The translations under genes and the position numbers were made by a program. This document shows positions 1 through 9,908 of a DNA stretch of 64,000 nucleotides, piece after piece. The stretch comes from Mycosarcoma maydis (lineage: Eukaryota; Basidiomycota; Ustilaginomycetes; Ustilaginales): assembly GCF_000328475.2 (NCBI RefSeq), contig NC_026487.1, forward strand, positions 1 to 64,000. Reading direction: 5' to 3'. Below the pieces are notes generated by a model. The model searched no databases, was not told where the DNA came from, and saw nothing but the letters and a program-made list of their open reading frames with translations. Every line of letters begins with the position of its first letter. Position 1 is the stretch's first letter.

Positions 1-637
1 CCAAGGAGCTTGGTATTAGGCTGCTCTACTTTCTGGCGATCAAGTGTGGATGTGCGCGACATCCATGATTATAAGGGTCCCAAGCCGAATGCATCCCCGG
101 CCAAATGCGGGGGATAACGGCATCTGATTAGTTGCACCATGATGGAAGAGGACGGAGGGTACAAATGCTGCTCAGCTATCGTGATTATTCACGATTGGAT
201 CGTCTCAGAAATGCGCCACCTCGTGCCTCGAAAAATGACTCTTCCACGACGGTGATTTACCTAAGTTAGTGGTTGACACGGGATCATCTCGCGTCGCATA
301 CATACGCAAAAGTTCGCCTTCGTGATTTACAATTGGGCTTTTTCGCCTATCGAAGCTACCAAAGCTTGGATTGAGTCACCTTCGACTGCCAACGTTAAGA
401 TCACCCTACGAGCGTGGTCGAGCACGAGTGACAGCCAAAGGACACTTGCGAGTGGCCATCCACGATCGTGGCACAACTTTCGAGCCTTTGTTTGTTTTCC
501 TCGTTTTCCTCGTTTTCCTCGTTGGCGTCTAGCGTTTCGACCGCCAACACCATCACCATCATCACCACCACTACACCTATCTCCACCTCACATCGCTTGC
601 GTATTACAATCGCGTATCATCGTCCTCACCTTGCACT
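1..637. other. Intergenic, left edge
   Basis: No convincing gene is seen. It holds heptamer-family copies near 180-196 and 321-328 and a small tandem repeat of a 9-bp unit (ttttcctcg, three copies, about 495-521). The last 100 bases are C/T-rich, as expected of the leader of the gene that starts at 638. Confidence 0.5.
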
Positions 638-1399
638 ATGACCAAGAAGCGTGACAAGAAGCGCGCCCACACCGGAAGCGCCCGCGGTGAAACACCCCCT
701 GTTGGGCCTCAAGCCGCCTCAGCGCCACCGCCAGTTGGTCGTGAACAGTTGATTCTTAGCAATGCACCTTTTCATCCAGCAACTGATTCCCCTCGCACCA
801 AACAGTCCAAAGACTCGGTCGACAAGCTCAAGCATCTTTACACATGGAATGAACTGCAAATTTACCACCGCAGGCTTTGCAACCTGGATAAAATCCGATC
901 CGCCTATAACGCCACTCAATTCGTAGGTCATCTCGACCGGCTCTTCGTTGATGATTCATCGACTGATTCCTCTAACACCAGCCTTGAGCCAACAGAGGTC
1001 GAGATGCACGCTGCGCGCTACATGACCTACGTTGCCTGGAAAGCAAAGAACCAAAGGGATCCACAGGACACCACGGTCCTTGCTGGTTCAGCGCTTGCCA
1101 TTGCTGTACCTGTGATCGAGAGCGCCTCGATGGCACCGCCAAGCGAGAAGCCACTGACCGAACAGGCTCTGTTGAGCGTGCTTTTCGACCTTGGCACAAG
1201 CACCGGATTCAAACAAGCGCCAGACGTCTTACTACCGCAAGTGAAGCATATTACGGGTCAAGAGTGTCCTCGGCTGCGCATTTGGGGTGCGCTCGATTCG
1301 CACACTTACCCTGTCTGGACCTTTTCGAGCTCCGCCCAACCTTGGTGGACATTCTGTCGTCTAGCTCCGATTCCGCACCCAACCCTGTCAACGCCATGA
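638..1399 (+). CDS. Hypothetical protein, possibly frameshifted
   Basis: An open frame of 253 codons starts at ATG 638 after a pyrimidine-rich stretch. The protein begins with a lysine/arginine-rich segment (MTKKRDKKRAH), then a proline-rich segment, then a part that looks like real protein (TWNELQIYHRRLCNLDKIRSAY, about residues 71-90). I recognise no family. The last 45 or so residues look out of frame, while the +1-mod-3 frame from about 1310 to 1503 reads better (PCLDLFELRPTLVDILSSSS). I could not find a GT-AG intron that joins the two frames. This is either a gene with an intron I missed, or one broken by a frameshift near 1260-1310. A smut-specific gene is the most I would claim. Confidence 0.35.
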   Translation: MTKKRDKKRAHTGSARGETPPVGPQAASAPPPVGREQLILSNAPFHPATDSPRTKQSKDSVDKLKHLYTWNELQIYHRRLCNLDKIRSAYNATQFVGHLDRLFVDDSSTDSSNTSLEPTEVEMHAARYMTYVAWKAKNQRDPQDTTVLAGSALAIAVPVIESASMAPPSEKPLTEQALLSVLFDLGTSTGFKQAPDVLLPQVKHITGQECPRLRIWGALDSHTYPVWTFSSSAQPWWTFCRLAPIPHPTLSTP

Positions 1400-1503
1400 A
1401 AAATCTCCTGTCGAGTCGGTACAAGCCCTTTTGCACTCCATATCGGCCGTGGGCTGATCAAAACCGCTTTGAGACCAAAAATAACGGTCCAGCATGGACC
1501 TAG

Positions 1504-3030
1504 GCTCAACGTGTCTGAACGTAGTCGAGTGAGCTCGATCCGCACCGTTCAACACCGTTCTTCAGGTCCAAGGCGTAACCAGCACACTCGATTCAGTATC
1601 TCTTTCTGACTCCTTCTGAAGCTCTCTCCTGTTTCGTTTTTCGTACGCAATTGCAATCTTGAATGTATTTGTTCGAACCTTCCCCACCACACAACGGAGA
1701 CCTCCAGCGCACGGCTCTGACTGGGTGAACACTACCGTCGGTGTCACCAAGCTGCGATGTCTCGGCTTACTAACATGTTTGCTTTTCTCCTTGCCGCCAC
1801 GTGCGCTTCAATCAGAATGATAGTTGCTATCCCCTTGAGAACAGTAGGTTCGCTACATCTGGATTCAGACGCAAGATAACCGCGAATCCATTGCTCGATT
1901 TCATCCGCGGCAAGGCCAAACAGGTATACGTCTTGTGCGGCAGGGCGAGAGCGTCTGGACTAGCGAAGCTTGCCTCCCACTTTCATATGTCAGTGTTTTT
2001 CATGTATCTACTTGAGTTCTTCTCCTCGATCATCTTTCCCATCGTCGCTAGGCTGGCCCTCGCCTAGCGCTCGAAAATTCCCTCCCTGTACTCCATCCCT
2101 GATGTCGCTCGCCCTTGCGCTCATCCAGCCCACCTTTTCCGGCTGACAGGTCTCGCCACAGGCCCTCAGCCGAAATCAAAGCATCGTGCATTCAACCAGC
2201 GAGTGACGCTTAGCCGGGATACAAAAAAGATAGTCCCCAGCTGTCACGCCTGGATGTCCTCTCGTACGAGAAACCTCGCACGTGACATCCGCCATGACTC
2301 ATCCGAGTAGCTCGGCCATGAGTTACCTCGCACGTGACATCCAACGTACCTTCACCTTAGCCCGTGCACGTACTCGCAGGCTGGTTATCAGCTAGCTAGC
2401 CCTTACGCTCCTATCTTGCAATCCACCATCATCGTTATCTATAAGTCATATTATGTACAAGATTATACAATTGTGACACCAGCCAAGTCCAAGTGGTTGC
2501 ATTTCGACGATTTTAATGATTTTCTTCCTCCCTGGACAATATTTAAATAAACAATAAGTTAAATTCAGAATCTCAATCACGAATAACTATCCACACGACT
2601 GGATTCCACTTGACTGACGTTATTGTAACTCTACAGTAAGTTATATCAATTCGTTCTACGGAGACAGGTTGCTTATCCACTGACAGGCATGCACACGAGC
2701 TTTTTGTTTTGTTTGGGTTATTTCTAAGGCAGCTTCCAAGTCGGAGATACAGTATATGCCAGTGGCTGGCGTCGAAGAGCTGTAGTTGGGCGGCTTTTTG
2801 GATTAAAGTTAACAAGGAATGCGGGAGCGATTTCTTGCACATATCAGCATCCCCCGCGGTAAGTCTATGAAGCTGCCTGGTGTCGGGCGTATCTTCTTGA
2901 TTTATACGCTTTGCCTACTTCCAAGGTCTTCGGTAGCCTCTTCTTATATGATTCGTTGTAGTATCCTGTAGGTGTGAAATGATCCCAGGTTTGCGACAAT
3001 CTTGAGTTCAGAGGATCCCAATTGCTCGAT
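1504..3030. other. Intergenic, repeats and AT-rich tract
   Basis: No supported gene. It holds a spaced 18-bp direct repeat with a CACGTG core (2273-2342) and, unusually for this GC-rich genome, an AT-rich tract at about 2430-2570 with runs such as caatatttaaataaacaa. Short open frames here look random. Confidence 0.5.
2273..2342. repeat. 18-bp direct repeat with E-box core
   Basis: The 18-mer acctcgcacgtgacatcc occurs at 2273-2290 and again, unchanged, at 2325-2342. Each copy contains the palindrome CACGTG, the classic bHLH (E-box) target. The 7-mer ggatgtc just upstream (about 2252-2258) is the reverse complement of the repeat end gacatcc. The nearest gene on either side is more than 800 bp away, so a regulatory role is only a possibility. 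Confidence 0.7.
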
Positions 3031-3722
3031 CTAAGAGAAAATCTGTCCATCCGACGGGGCGTTCGCATGGAGATGCATCATCAGCGTCTGCAAGAAGACA
3101 TTTTTCAAGTGTGCAAACGTAAGGCCCTCGATTGAAGTTGCTACAGCTTGACACATTTCGTCAGTGAACACGATGGCTAGGGCAATTTGCACTTTTCTGC
3201 TTCGACAACTGACAGCAGAGCAGTCGTTCCTGCTCCGAAGGGTTAATGAAGTGGAATTTGAGATGGAAGCGTGATGGCCAGTGGGTAATGCTGATGTCGC
3301 ATCTTTCAATGGGATTTGTAGACCCTATGATGAGGATGCCAGTATCGTCTTTGTGGCGGTCGACTTCATCGAGCAAGACCGATCGAACAGCATCCCGAAG
3401 CAAGCTGTCGAGATGTTCTAAGATGAGTAATGCGGGTGAGACTGTGCGAGCTCTGGTGAAAATCTCACGAATGCTTCTTTGATCAGTCTGACTTTGATGA
3501 GTTTCTAAGAGTTCTTCTACGTTATCAGACGGTTTTGTTATCAAAGGGAAAGCGAGACCAAGATCTAGGCAGAATCAAGAATTGAGATTCACATTCGTGA
3601 TTGAGATGAATGCACGGCACCGTGTTGCTAAATTTGGCTGCGAAAATCGAAAATCGTCTGAAACACTCACGACTGAGAGGACCTTTTTTGTTGCTGCGCG
3701 GCGGTACAATGTTGGCTTCCAT
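3031..3722 (-). pseudogene. Relic of an AAA-type ATPase gene
   Basis: Reading down the minus strand, 3722-3671 encodes a segment with VPPRSNKKGPLS where the family has a Walker A of the type GPPGNGKT. A good intron follows (GTGAGT at 3670, TGCCTAG ending at 3565), and the frame continues in phase to 3161. That part shows SIREIFTRAR, a Walker B-like LLILEHLDSL, a sensor-1-like GILIIGSTNP and PSRFHLKFHF. The homology then moves to another frame that runs to 3031 (FTDEMCQAVATSIEGLTFAH), so there is a frameshift near 3170-3200. The glycine and lysine-threonine of the P-loop are lost and the Walker B aspartate pair is altered (LEHLD), so it cannot be an ordinary ATPase. The N-terminal domain is missing. 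I infer a decayed copy of a fungal AAA gene; the parent gene is not in this window. Confidence 0.72.
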
Positions 3723-3845
3723 CGCCGCTACTCGCGGAAACCTTGCTGCACGAGCGTTTACTGGCAGTGATTAGCTTCTGTATGCACACAAACAAGTGTT
3801 GCCATTCGCCGATGAGAGTGCCATCAGGCAGCTTGCGAAGCCCGA

Positions 3846-4142
3846 TCACGCTTCCTTGGCCTCCTTGGCTTCTTTGCGAACGTCGAGCGTACCAGCTTGT
3901 TGAACGCTGGTTTCGCTTGCGGGGTCTATCAACTGAATCGACACCTGATCGTTTTGGTCTTCGGCTTCCATCTTTGAACGAAAGAATTCCCACTCTTCGA
4001 CGACGGTGCCATCAGGCAGTTTGCAAAAGCCGATCTGGTTTCCCTCGGCATCTTTACGGATTTCGAGCGTACCACCCTGTTGGATGCAGAAAGTGCTTGC
4101 AGGATTTGCCATACCAACCATGCATGGGTCCGCATGCGTCAT
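3846..4142 (-). CDS. DUF333 protein, second repeat broken
   Basis: From ATG 4142 the frame encodes 98 residues. Residues 12-54 are a near-canonical DUF333 unit: NPASTFC, QQGGTLEIRKDAEGNQ, FCKLPDGT, EEWEFF, with both conserved cysteines. A second unit begins about residue 69 (DPASETSVQQAGTLDVRK), but the frame stops at 3846. The rest of the second unit (IGLRKLPDGTLIGEWQHLF) lies in another frame down to about 3795, so a one-base shift within the run of AAGGAGGCC-like triplets near 3850-3865 broke it. The second copy has also lost both cysteines. DUF333 is known mainly from bacterial secreted or periplasmic proteins, often loosely labelled hemolysin-like; its function is unknown and no toxic activity should be assumed. 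An in-frame ATG at 4229 would add 29 residues, but that stretch looks like a C/T-rich leader. The AAA relic lies just downstream on the same strand. Confidence 0.6.
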   Translation of the reverse strand: MTHADPCMVGMANPASTFCIQQGGTLEIRKDAEGNQIGFCKLPDGTVVEEWEFFRSKMEAEDQNDQVSIQLIDPASETSVQQAGTLDVRKEAKEAKEA

Positions 4143-4833
4143 GATGAGTGCTGAATGAGACCAAGGCAGCGAGTGCGCAAGGGGGAGAGACAAAGACGAC
4201 GGTAGATGTGGAGAGCTTCCAAAGAGCATTTGCTGGTTGCGAAAGGTTGTTGATGAAGTCGGTTGTCGTCAACAAGCACGACAAACACGAATAAGCTTGC
4301 CGAGTCTGGTTTGTGGGGTGGAAAACGTCGCAAAATTCACAACTTGCGAATCTGCCTTGTACAGTATTTATCTGTGGGTGATGGATGCGGCTGTGCAGGT
4401 AAACTCGTGTTGCTCACCCATGCTCCGAATTTGCCGCATCCTTCGTTGCGCTTTGTATCGCGTCGTTTTTCCACACATTCCATGTGAACCCTGTTGTGGA
4501 GGGCTACTTCCCCCCATTCTTGGTGCGCCACGCTTCCTGCGCTAGACCGAATCTGTAGTAGCGAGCTTCTGATAGCGAGCCGGGTGACTAAGAACGAAAA
4601 TGCTACGGCGGTGGCCTGCCTTCGGTCAGCAAATGCCATTCTTTGACTCTTGCAATCCGATGCTGAATCGAAGCTTATTCAAGGTAGAGAAAAACTACAT
4701 CCGACAAGCGAAACGTGGAATGTGGGCGGAAGCCCTGTTCGCTCTCGGTAAACCGATGCATAAAGTCAAACTTACACGTGCACGTGGCACACAGCCTCAA
4801 GCAAACGGCAACTTACACACGGCACAGCACTCA

Positions 4834-4880
4834 AAGCTTAACCACTAACTTATACCAAAAGGAGTCTAGACTTCCAATCG
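4834..4880. repeat. Dispersed repeat, copy 1
   Basis: The segment around agcttaaccactaacttat, accaaaaggagtctagac and ccaatcg matches 14679-14720, apart from a few substitutions and a small indel. The heptamer cluster follows directly. The shared stretch is too short to show an element type. It could be the end of a degraded transposon or a solo-LTR fragment. Confidence 0.6.
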
Positions 4881-4930
4881 TGAATTGGACTTGGGCTGTA
4901 ATCGTGAATTTTGAATCGTGAATCGTGACT
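4876..4930. repeat. Heptamer cluster (AATCGTG)
   Basis: Four copies of AATCGTG occur within 55 bp, two of them directly adjacent (gaatcgtgaatcgtgact). It belongs to the window-wide ANTCGTG family. Confidence 0.75.
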
Positions 4931-5599
4931 GTTCAACTACAGCCACATGGCACTGTGGCAATCACGAACGCTTATACAGTTTTAGATCACCAACGAGTAC
5001 AGTTTTAGATATCGCGCATTCGTGAATCACGCATTGATCACCTTGTGTGACTGGCTTGGAGTGGCACGGTCGTGCTTGAACAAGGACGCTCCGATTTAGC
5101 TGTTACCACAGCTGTGTTCTCCCTTGTCTACCATGACTTGAGCAATCGACGATGACGAAACCAGTACACGGTATGACATGTGCATTGTCAAAATTCTGTT
5201 GAGAGAGGCTGCCAAGCTGAACAGCGGTCTTGACAGCGGTCTTGACAGTCGTGAGTTATCCGCTCTTGACTTGATCTTCCCGAAGACATGCACGCGGCCG
5301 AGACGCTGTTTTGGAAAATTGTCAGCGTTTGTGTCAAAGAGCATGATGTGACCAAGCACATGTGATTCGATCGCTCGTCTCGGCTACTCAGAAGGCAAGC
5401 ATCACAAGGCAATTTGAATCACAGCCCGTTAACAAGGCATCGCAGCTGACAACTGCCACTTGTGTGTGCCAGAGGATGCTCGAAAGACCCTCACCAGTTG
5501 GTTTGCGCAGGCACTCAACACAATGCAAGGATGCTCATAATGAAAGTCGGGGATTCGATGCCGACAAATACACTGCGGACTTAGAAGCAAGCAAGCACA

Positions 5600-7093
5600 C
5601 TAGAAACGAGCACGTTTGCGGGTCGCCGCGCTTGGTCTCGATCCGGGGTGGGACGAGAAGGAAGAAAGTGGGTACGCTGATGCGCCATCGTGATTATCGC
5701 CCTGACCTCGTTTAATTCTGGCGATCTGCTCGCGTCGCCGCTGCTGCTCTTCGCGTAGCGCTTTGTTTCTGGATGGGCTAGTCTGTGAGCACGAAGGTGC
5801 GAGTGATGCAGGTGGTGGAGTGATCTCGGGTTTTGTTTGTGAATCAGCGAGGTTGGGGTCGAAGATGCCTCGGGTCGTACCGAGCTGATCCTGCTCAGCT
5901 TTGGATATCGGTGGGCTTGGTTGTTGTTGTTGTAATGACGATGATGACCAAGACGAATCGCGCTGGACTGCGCCAAAAACAAGTAGGCTCTCTTGCTCCT
6001 CACTTGTATCCGAATCGTCGTCCTCATTGACAGCGGCCGCTGGCGATTGCCTCTGCGGCTGTAGTCTAGGTGGAGACAAAGCATGTTCAGAATTTGTCGT
6101 GTGAGCTCTTGAGGCAGAAGCACGGGGCGCAGTAAGAGTACGGTCACCTTCATCCGAATTCAGCTCCTGGCTGAGACCAGGCGATGCTGGCTGCTGCTGT
6201 CCGTCTAGATTTTTGTGCATTCCATTGCGGCTACTAGGCCAAAGATGGGGTGACTGGAGCCCTGGTGGGCCAAAAAAAAGCATTTCCGTATCTCGATCGT
6301 CATCGGATTCGACGCTTGCCGAGACGTTCATCATCGACGACGAAGGGGTTGGAATGGCTGGCTTAGCATTGTGAGCGTGTGCGTGCGTCGAGAGTAGTTG
6401 CAGCGAACCGATCGGGAGGCCCGCATTGGCCAAAGCTGAGCGTCGCAGGAGTTCAAGCGAGTCGCTGAAAAGGTGAGGGTGCAGTTCGAGGTTCACATGT
6501 TGGTGGATGCTGTCAAGCTGGTGCTGTGTAGCTGAGTGAGATAAAACGGCTGCAAGTGCAAGAAGCGGGCGGACAAAGTGAGTAGATAACAAAGTAGCCA
6601 AAGCTGCATGGTCGAGCGGGTCCAGATCAAAGGACGTCTTGAGCTCGCGGCGGATATCGTCGGACTTTGATTTGACGCTGATGGAGAGAGACGAGGAGAA
6701 ACGATTTGATTCGATACCGATGGAGATCTTGAGCGCGGTATCGAGCGCTGATGTTGGATCGAGTGCATGGTGAATGGCGTCGATGAGGTGAGCGAGTCGA
6801 GCCGCGTCATCGGTCGAGGTTGCCACATCCTCTTGTGGCTGATGAATGCGGGTACGACGTTCGAGGGTTCGAAGCGAGATGCCTTCGTAGAATGCAGTAC
6901 ATGCGTCAGAGTCGAGCAAAAGAAGCCCAACCTCTTTGCGGAGCGGCGAGTAAGCGAGCTTGTAGAGAAAGTGGGCGCTTTGCTCTTTCTCAACGCTTGC
7001 GCATAGTGGACGAAAAGCGAAGCGAAGGAGACATCGATCGAGCTCATGCGACCACTCGACGAGGTTGACGTCGCCTACATTGCCTTCGACCAT
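5600..7093 (-). CDS. NEJ1: XLF/Nej1-like non-homologous end-joining factor
   Basis: Encodes 497 residues from the first ATG at 7093 (the frame is open further upstream but has no ATG). The first 190 or so residues fit the XLF/Nej1 head and first helix: a Trp near the start (VEWSHELDR), alternating hydrophobic strands (FLYKLAYS, VGLLLLDSD), a strand pair (LKISIGIESNRFSSSLSISV) and then the helix entry STHFVRPLLALAAVL. The last aligns well with the SQHLIRPL region of human XLF. The rest is low-complexity and acidic/serine-rich, as in XLF tails, and the last residues (RKRARF) form a basic-aromatic tail resembling the Ku-binding end of XLF. In known systems XLF stimulates ligase IV-XRCC4 at Ku-bound DNA ends in the nucleus. 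The family is very divergent, so the call rests on the pattern, not on high identity. Confidence 0.72.
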   Translation of the reverse strand: MVEGNVGDVNLVEWSHELDRCLLRFAFRPLCASVEKEQSAHFLYKLAYSPLRKEVGLLLLDSDACTAFYEGISLRTLERRTRIHQPQEDVATSTDDAARLAHLIDAIHHALDPTSALDTALKISIGIESNRFSSSLSISVKSKSDDIRRELKTSFDLDPLDHAALATLLSTHFVRPLLALAAVLSHSATQHQLDSIHQHVNLELHPHLFSDSLELLRRSALANAGLPIGSLQLLSTHAHAHNAKPAIPTPSSSMMNVSASVESDDDRDTEMLFFGPPGLQSPHLWPSSRNGMHKNLDGQQQPASPGLSQELNSDEGDRTLTAPRASASRAHTTNSEHALSPPRLQPQRQSPAAAVNEDDDSDTSEEQESLLVFGAVQRDSSWSSSSLQQQQPSPPISKAEQDQLGTTRGIFDPNLADSQTKPEITPPPASLAPSCSQTSPSRNKALREEQQRRREQIARIKRGQGDNHDGASAYPLSSFSSHPGSRPSAATRKRARF

Positions 7094-7633
7094 TCTATAG
7101 CGTTCGAGGGGGAGGAGCGTTTGAGGAGGCGAATGTCCTGGCAATAGACGACTTCAGCGGATGCTTCTGTGCACCATAATGAACGAAGCAAAGTTGGTTG
7201 ACTCGGAACCAGTGGTGTGTCCAGGACACGACTAATGCAACTTGAACAGTGAAAGGAATCAATGTGTACGATCACCCGTCACAGGAGGACGTTGAACACG
7301 ACAAGATGTGGGGAGGAACAAGTCGATCGAACCGATGCAATCGGATGGGGAATCAGAGAATCGCCGATGTGAGGAGTAAAAGTAGCGAACAGCCGAATCA
7401 AGCCTGCAGAGATGAGTCGATCCTGAAATGGCACCAATCAAGATTCACGATGTGATTCGTAAATCGTGAATAATATTATAATAATAAAATCTGTGAATCT
7501 TGCGCAGATAGCGCGCAAGAGGGAATCAAGTCACGAGTCGGGAGTATTCGTGAGTCGAAGCTGCAACGCGTCGGGTTCACGTAAGTTATGTTGACTTTAG
7601 AACTGGAGCAGCACTCGAAGAGTGTGTGGTATT

Positions 7634-7660
7634 TGTGATTTCGTGATTCGTGATTATTGC
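7634..7660. repeat. Heptamer cluster (ATTCGTG)
   Basis: Consecutive ATTCGTG-type units (tttcgtgattcgtgattattg) lie in the divergent promoter region of the XLF-like gene and ERG24. This is the TCGTGATT version of the family. Confidence 0.75.
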
Positions 7661-8010
7661 CACCACTGCTTCGCGTGCCGCGTGCCGCGTGCGTAAAATT
7701 GGACAGTCTTGAGTCGTGAATAATTCGCGATTGGTAAGTGTGCACTCGTGACTGTGACTTGCTCGGCTGTGACGTTCTAGGACGGCAATTCACAGATTTG
7801 ATTTTGCGGATGCTTTCGTAGCCATCCACTCCCATCCAGCTCGATCCGGCTCGCTTTGCGTCTCGACCGAGTACCACCATCTTTTTGGAAACTAACCACC
7901 TACTTTCCCCCCATCAACGCCTTTTCTTCGCTTTTTTCGCATCGTCCTTGACAAGTCGACAGCGGAACGAATTGCTGGAAAGCGGGTTGCGCCAAGATTC
8001 GCATAGCATT

Positions 8011-8034
8011 TACGATTCACGATTCGTGATTCCC
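8011..8034. repeat. Heptamer cluster upstream of ERG24
   Basis: Three units in two orientations (tacgattcacgattcgtgat) sit 220-245 bp before the ERG24 start codon. They are an example of the promoter-side placement of this repeat. Confidence 0.75.
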
Positions 8035-8254
8035 GCCCGATTCACCGATTTCGCGCCTGCAGTCCGGAATTCGGAACGGTCAAGCTTTTGGCTCGCACGA
8101 ATCATTCAGAAGTCAGCCCATATTCGTTCCTGACTGCCTCGAGCAGCAAAGTCGTTCAGCAGAGCAGCCCAAAGCAGCCCAAAGCAGATATTACTGCCAA
8201 CATCGTACCACTTGGCGCACCCTCGGCCATTGGCCACCGTTTATCTACGTCAGA

Positions 8255-9908
8255 ATGGTCACAACAAGGTAGGTTTGATCACCTTTCATTTGGAGAGCGA
8301 CCCTGTTGGGTTACCTTTCTTCATCAATTTTGCCGTCAGACACATTTCACCCTTGTTGCGTATCCTAACCGTCCTTCTGTTCACATCCGCATCTGCATTT
8401 TTAGAGCTCAATCGCAGACACCGCGCAAGTCGAGAGGTCGAGTCTCGTTCCCCACCGACGCTGACAGCAATTCACCCGCACCGGCGACACCCACGCCCGC
8501 TTCTCGCTCTACCTCGTCGCGAAGCTCACCCACCAAGCGCACTTCGTCCTCTTCCACTTCCGCCCCTTCTTCACCTGCCGTCCGCCGACGTAAATCTTCC
8601 GTCATGAGCCAAAAGTCGCTTTCCAAGGAACAGCTCGGGCCCAAGACCAAGCACTACGAGTTTGCTGGCCCCTTTGGCGCCGCCTTTGTCTCGCTCACAG
8701 TGCCCTTCTTCGCCTACTACCTCTACTTTGGCTGCTCCGAGAAGCTCGGCTGCGATCTCACGCTTCCCGTACAGAACCCCGATGCGCTCCGCTCCGTCTT
8801 TGTTCGGGGCGTCAAGGATAGCCTCTTCGACACTACCGCCTGGGCTCTCTACGCTGCCTGGTATGCCTTCACCGTACTCGCTTGGATCGTGCTTCCCGGC
8901 AAAGACTTTCAAGGCACCGAACTCCGCACTGGCCAGCGTCTCCACTACAAGCTAAACGCCTTTGCTACCTTTGTCGTTGTCGTCGTTGCTTCGGTCGCCT
9001 ATATCTTCCACAACGGTCCCGCGAGCTTCACCATCTTCTATCAACACTGGCCTGGCCTCGTCTCTGCCGCCCTCTTCAACTCGTTTGCTCAGGCAGTCTA
9101 CTGCTACCTTAGCTCCTTCGGCCAAGGCAAGCTGCTCGCTCTTGGTGGTAACTCGGGCAACGTGCTGTACGACTGGTTCATCGGCCGTGAGCTCAACCCT
9201 CGCATCGGCAACTTTGACATCAAATCGTTCAACGAGCTTCGACCCGGTCTGATTCTCTGGGCTCTCCTTGACATCAGCTGTGCGTGCCACCAGTATGTCC
9301 AGCTGCACGGCCGCATCACCGATAGCATGGCGCTCGTCTGCGCCTTCCACCTCTGGTACGTCGCTGATGCGCTTTTCATGGAGTCGTCCATCTTCTCCAC
9401 CATGGACATCACCACCGATGGCTTTGGTTTCATGCTCTCTGTTGGCGACTTGGTCTGGGTGCCCTTTGTCTACAGTCTCCAGGCGCGCTACCTCGCCTTC
9501 CGCCCCGTCCGCCTCGGCATCGCCGGCACTGCTGCCATTATCGGCGTCAACCTCGTCGGATACTACATCTTCCGTGAAGCCAACTCGGAAAAGAACCAGT
9601 TCCGCAACGGGACTAACCCCAAAAACCTGAAGTACATGACCACTTCGTCTGGACGAAAGCTCCTGACTTCGGGTTGGTGGGGACGCTCGCGACATCCCAA
9701 CTACCTCGGCGACTGGATTATGGCCTGGGCCTGGTCGCTCCCTTGCGGCTTTGCCACGCCCATCCCTTACTTCTACGTCGCCTACTTTGCCGTTCTGCTT
9801 GTCCACCGACAGCTGAGGGATGACGAGGCGTGCCAGAAAAAGTACGGAAAAGACTGGGACAAGTACTGCAAATTGGTTCGCAGCCGCATCATTCCTGGCA
9901 TCTACTAG
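8255..9908 (+). CDS. ERG24: Delta(14)-sterol reductase
   Basis: Reduces the C14-C15 double bond made by lanosterol 14-demethylase in ergosterol synthesis, in the ER membrane, using NADPH. Exon 1 is only 8255-8268. The intron is 8269-8404 (GTAGGT donor, CTAAC branch at about 8374, TTTTTAG acceptor) and exon 2 runs to 9908, giving 505 residues that begin MVTTRAQSQTPRK. Residues 1-66 are a Ser/Arg/Pro-rich tail, then come eight or more hydrophobic segments. Family signatures are the LLTSGWWGRSRHPNYLGD block, GGNSGNVLYDWFIGRELNPR and the C-terminal YGKDWDKYCKLVRSRIIPGIY-type ending. A start at the internal Met (MSQKSLSKEQ) would also give a full enzyme, but the spliced start restores a clean ATG in frame. 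Complete, no missing motif. Target of morpholine fungicides in other fungi. Confidence 0.97.

Larger units (their letters stand above)
4143..5599. other. Intergenic
   Basis: No supported gene. It contains one copy of a dispersed repeat (4834-4880, second copy near 14.7 kb), a heptamer cluster at 4876-4930, further heptamers near 4961 and 5018-5030, and two copies of tacagttttagat (about 4977 and 5003). A short tandem repeat of agcggtcttgac lies at about 5221-5246. Confidence 0.5.
7094..8254. other. Intergenic between XLF-like gene and ERG24
   Basis: A divergent spacer with dense heptamer copies at 7441-7470, 7535-7560, 7634-7660, 7712-7755 and 8011-8034. The proximal 250 bp before the ERG24 ATG is a C/T- and AG-rich leader with a small repeat of cagcccaaag (about 8163-8186). 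No gene is supported. Confidence 0.55.
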
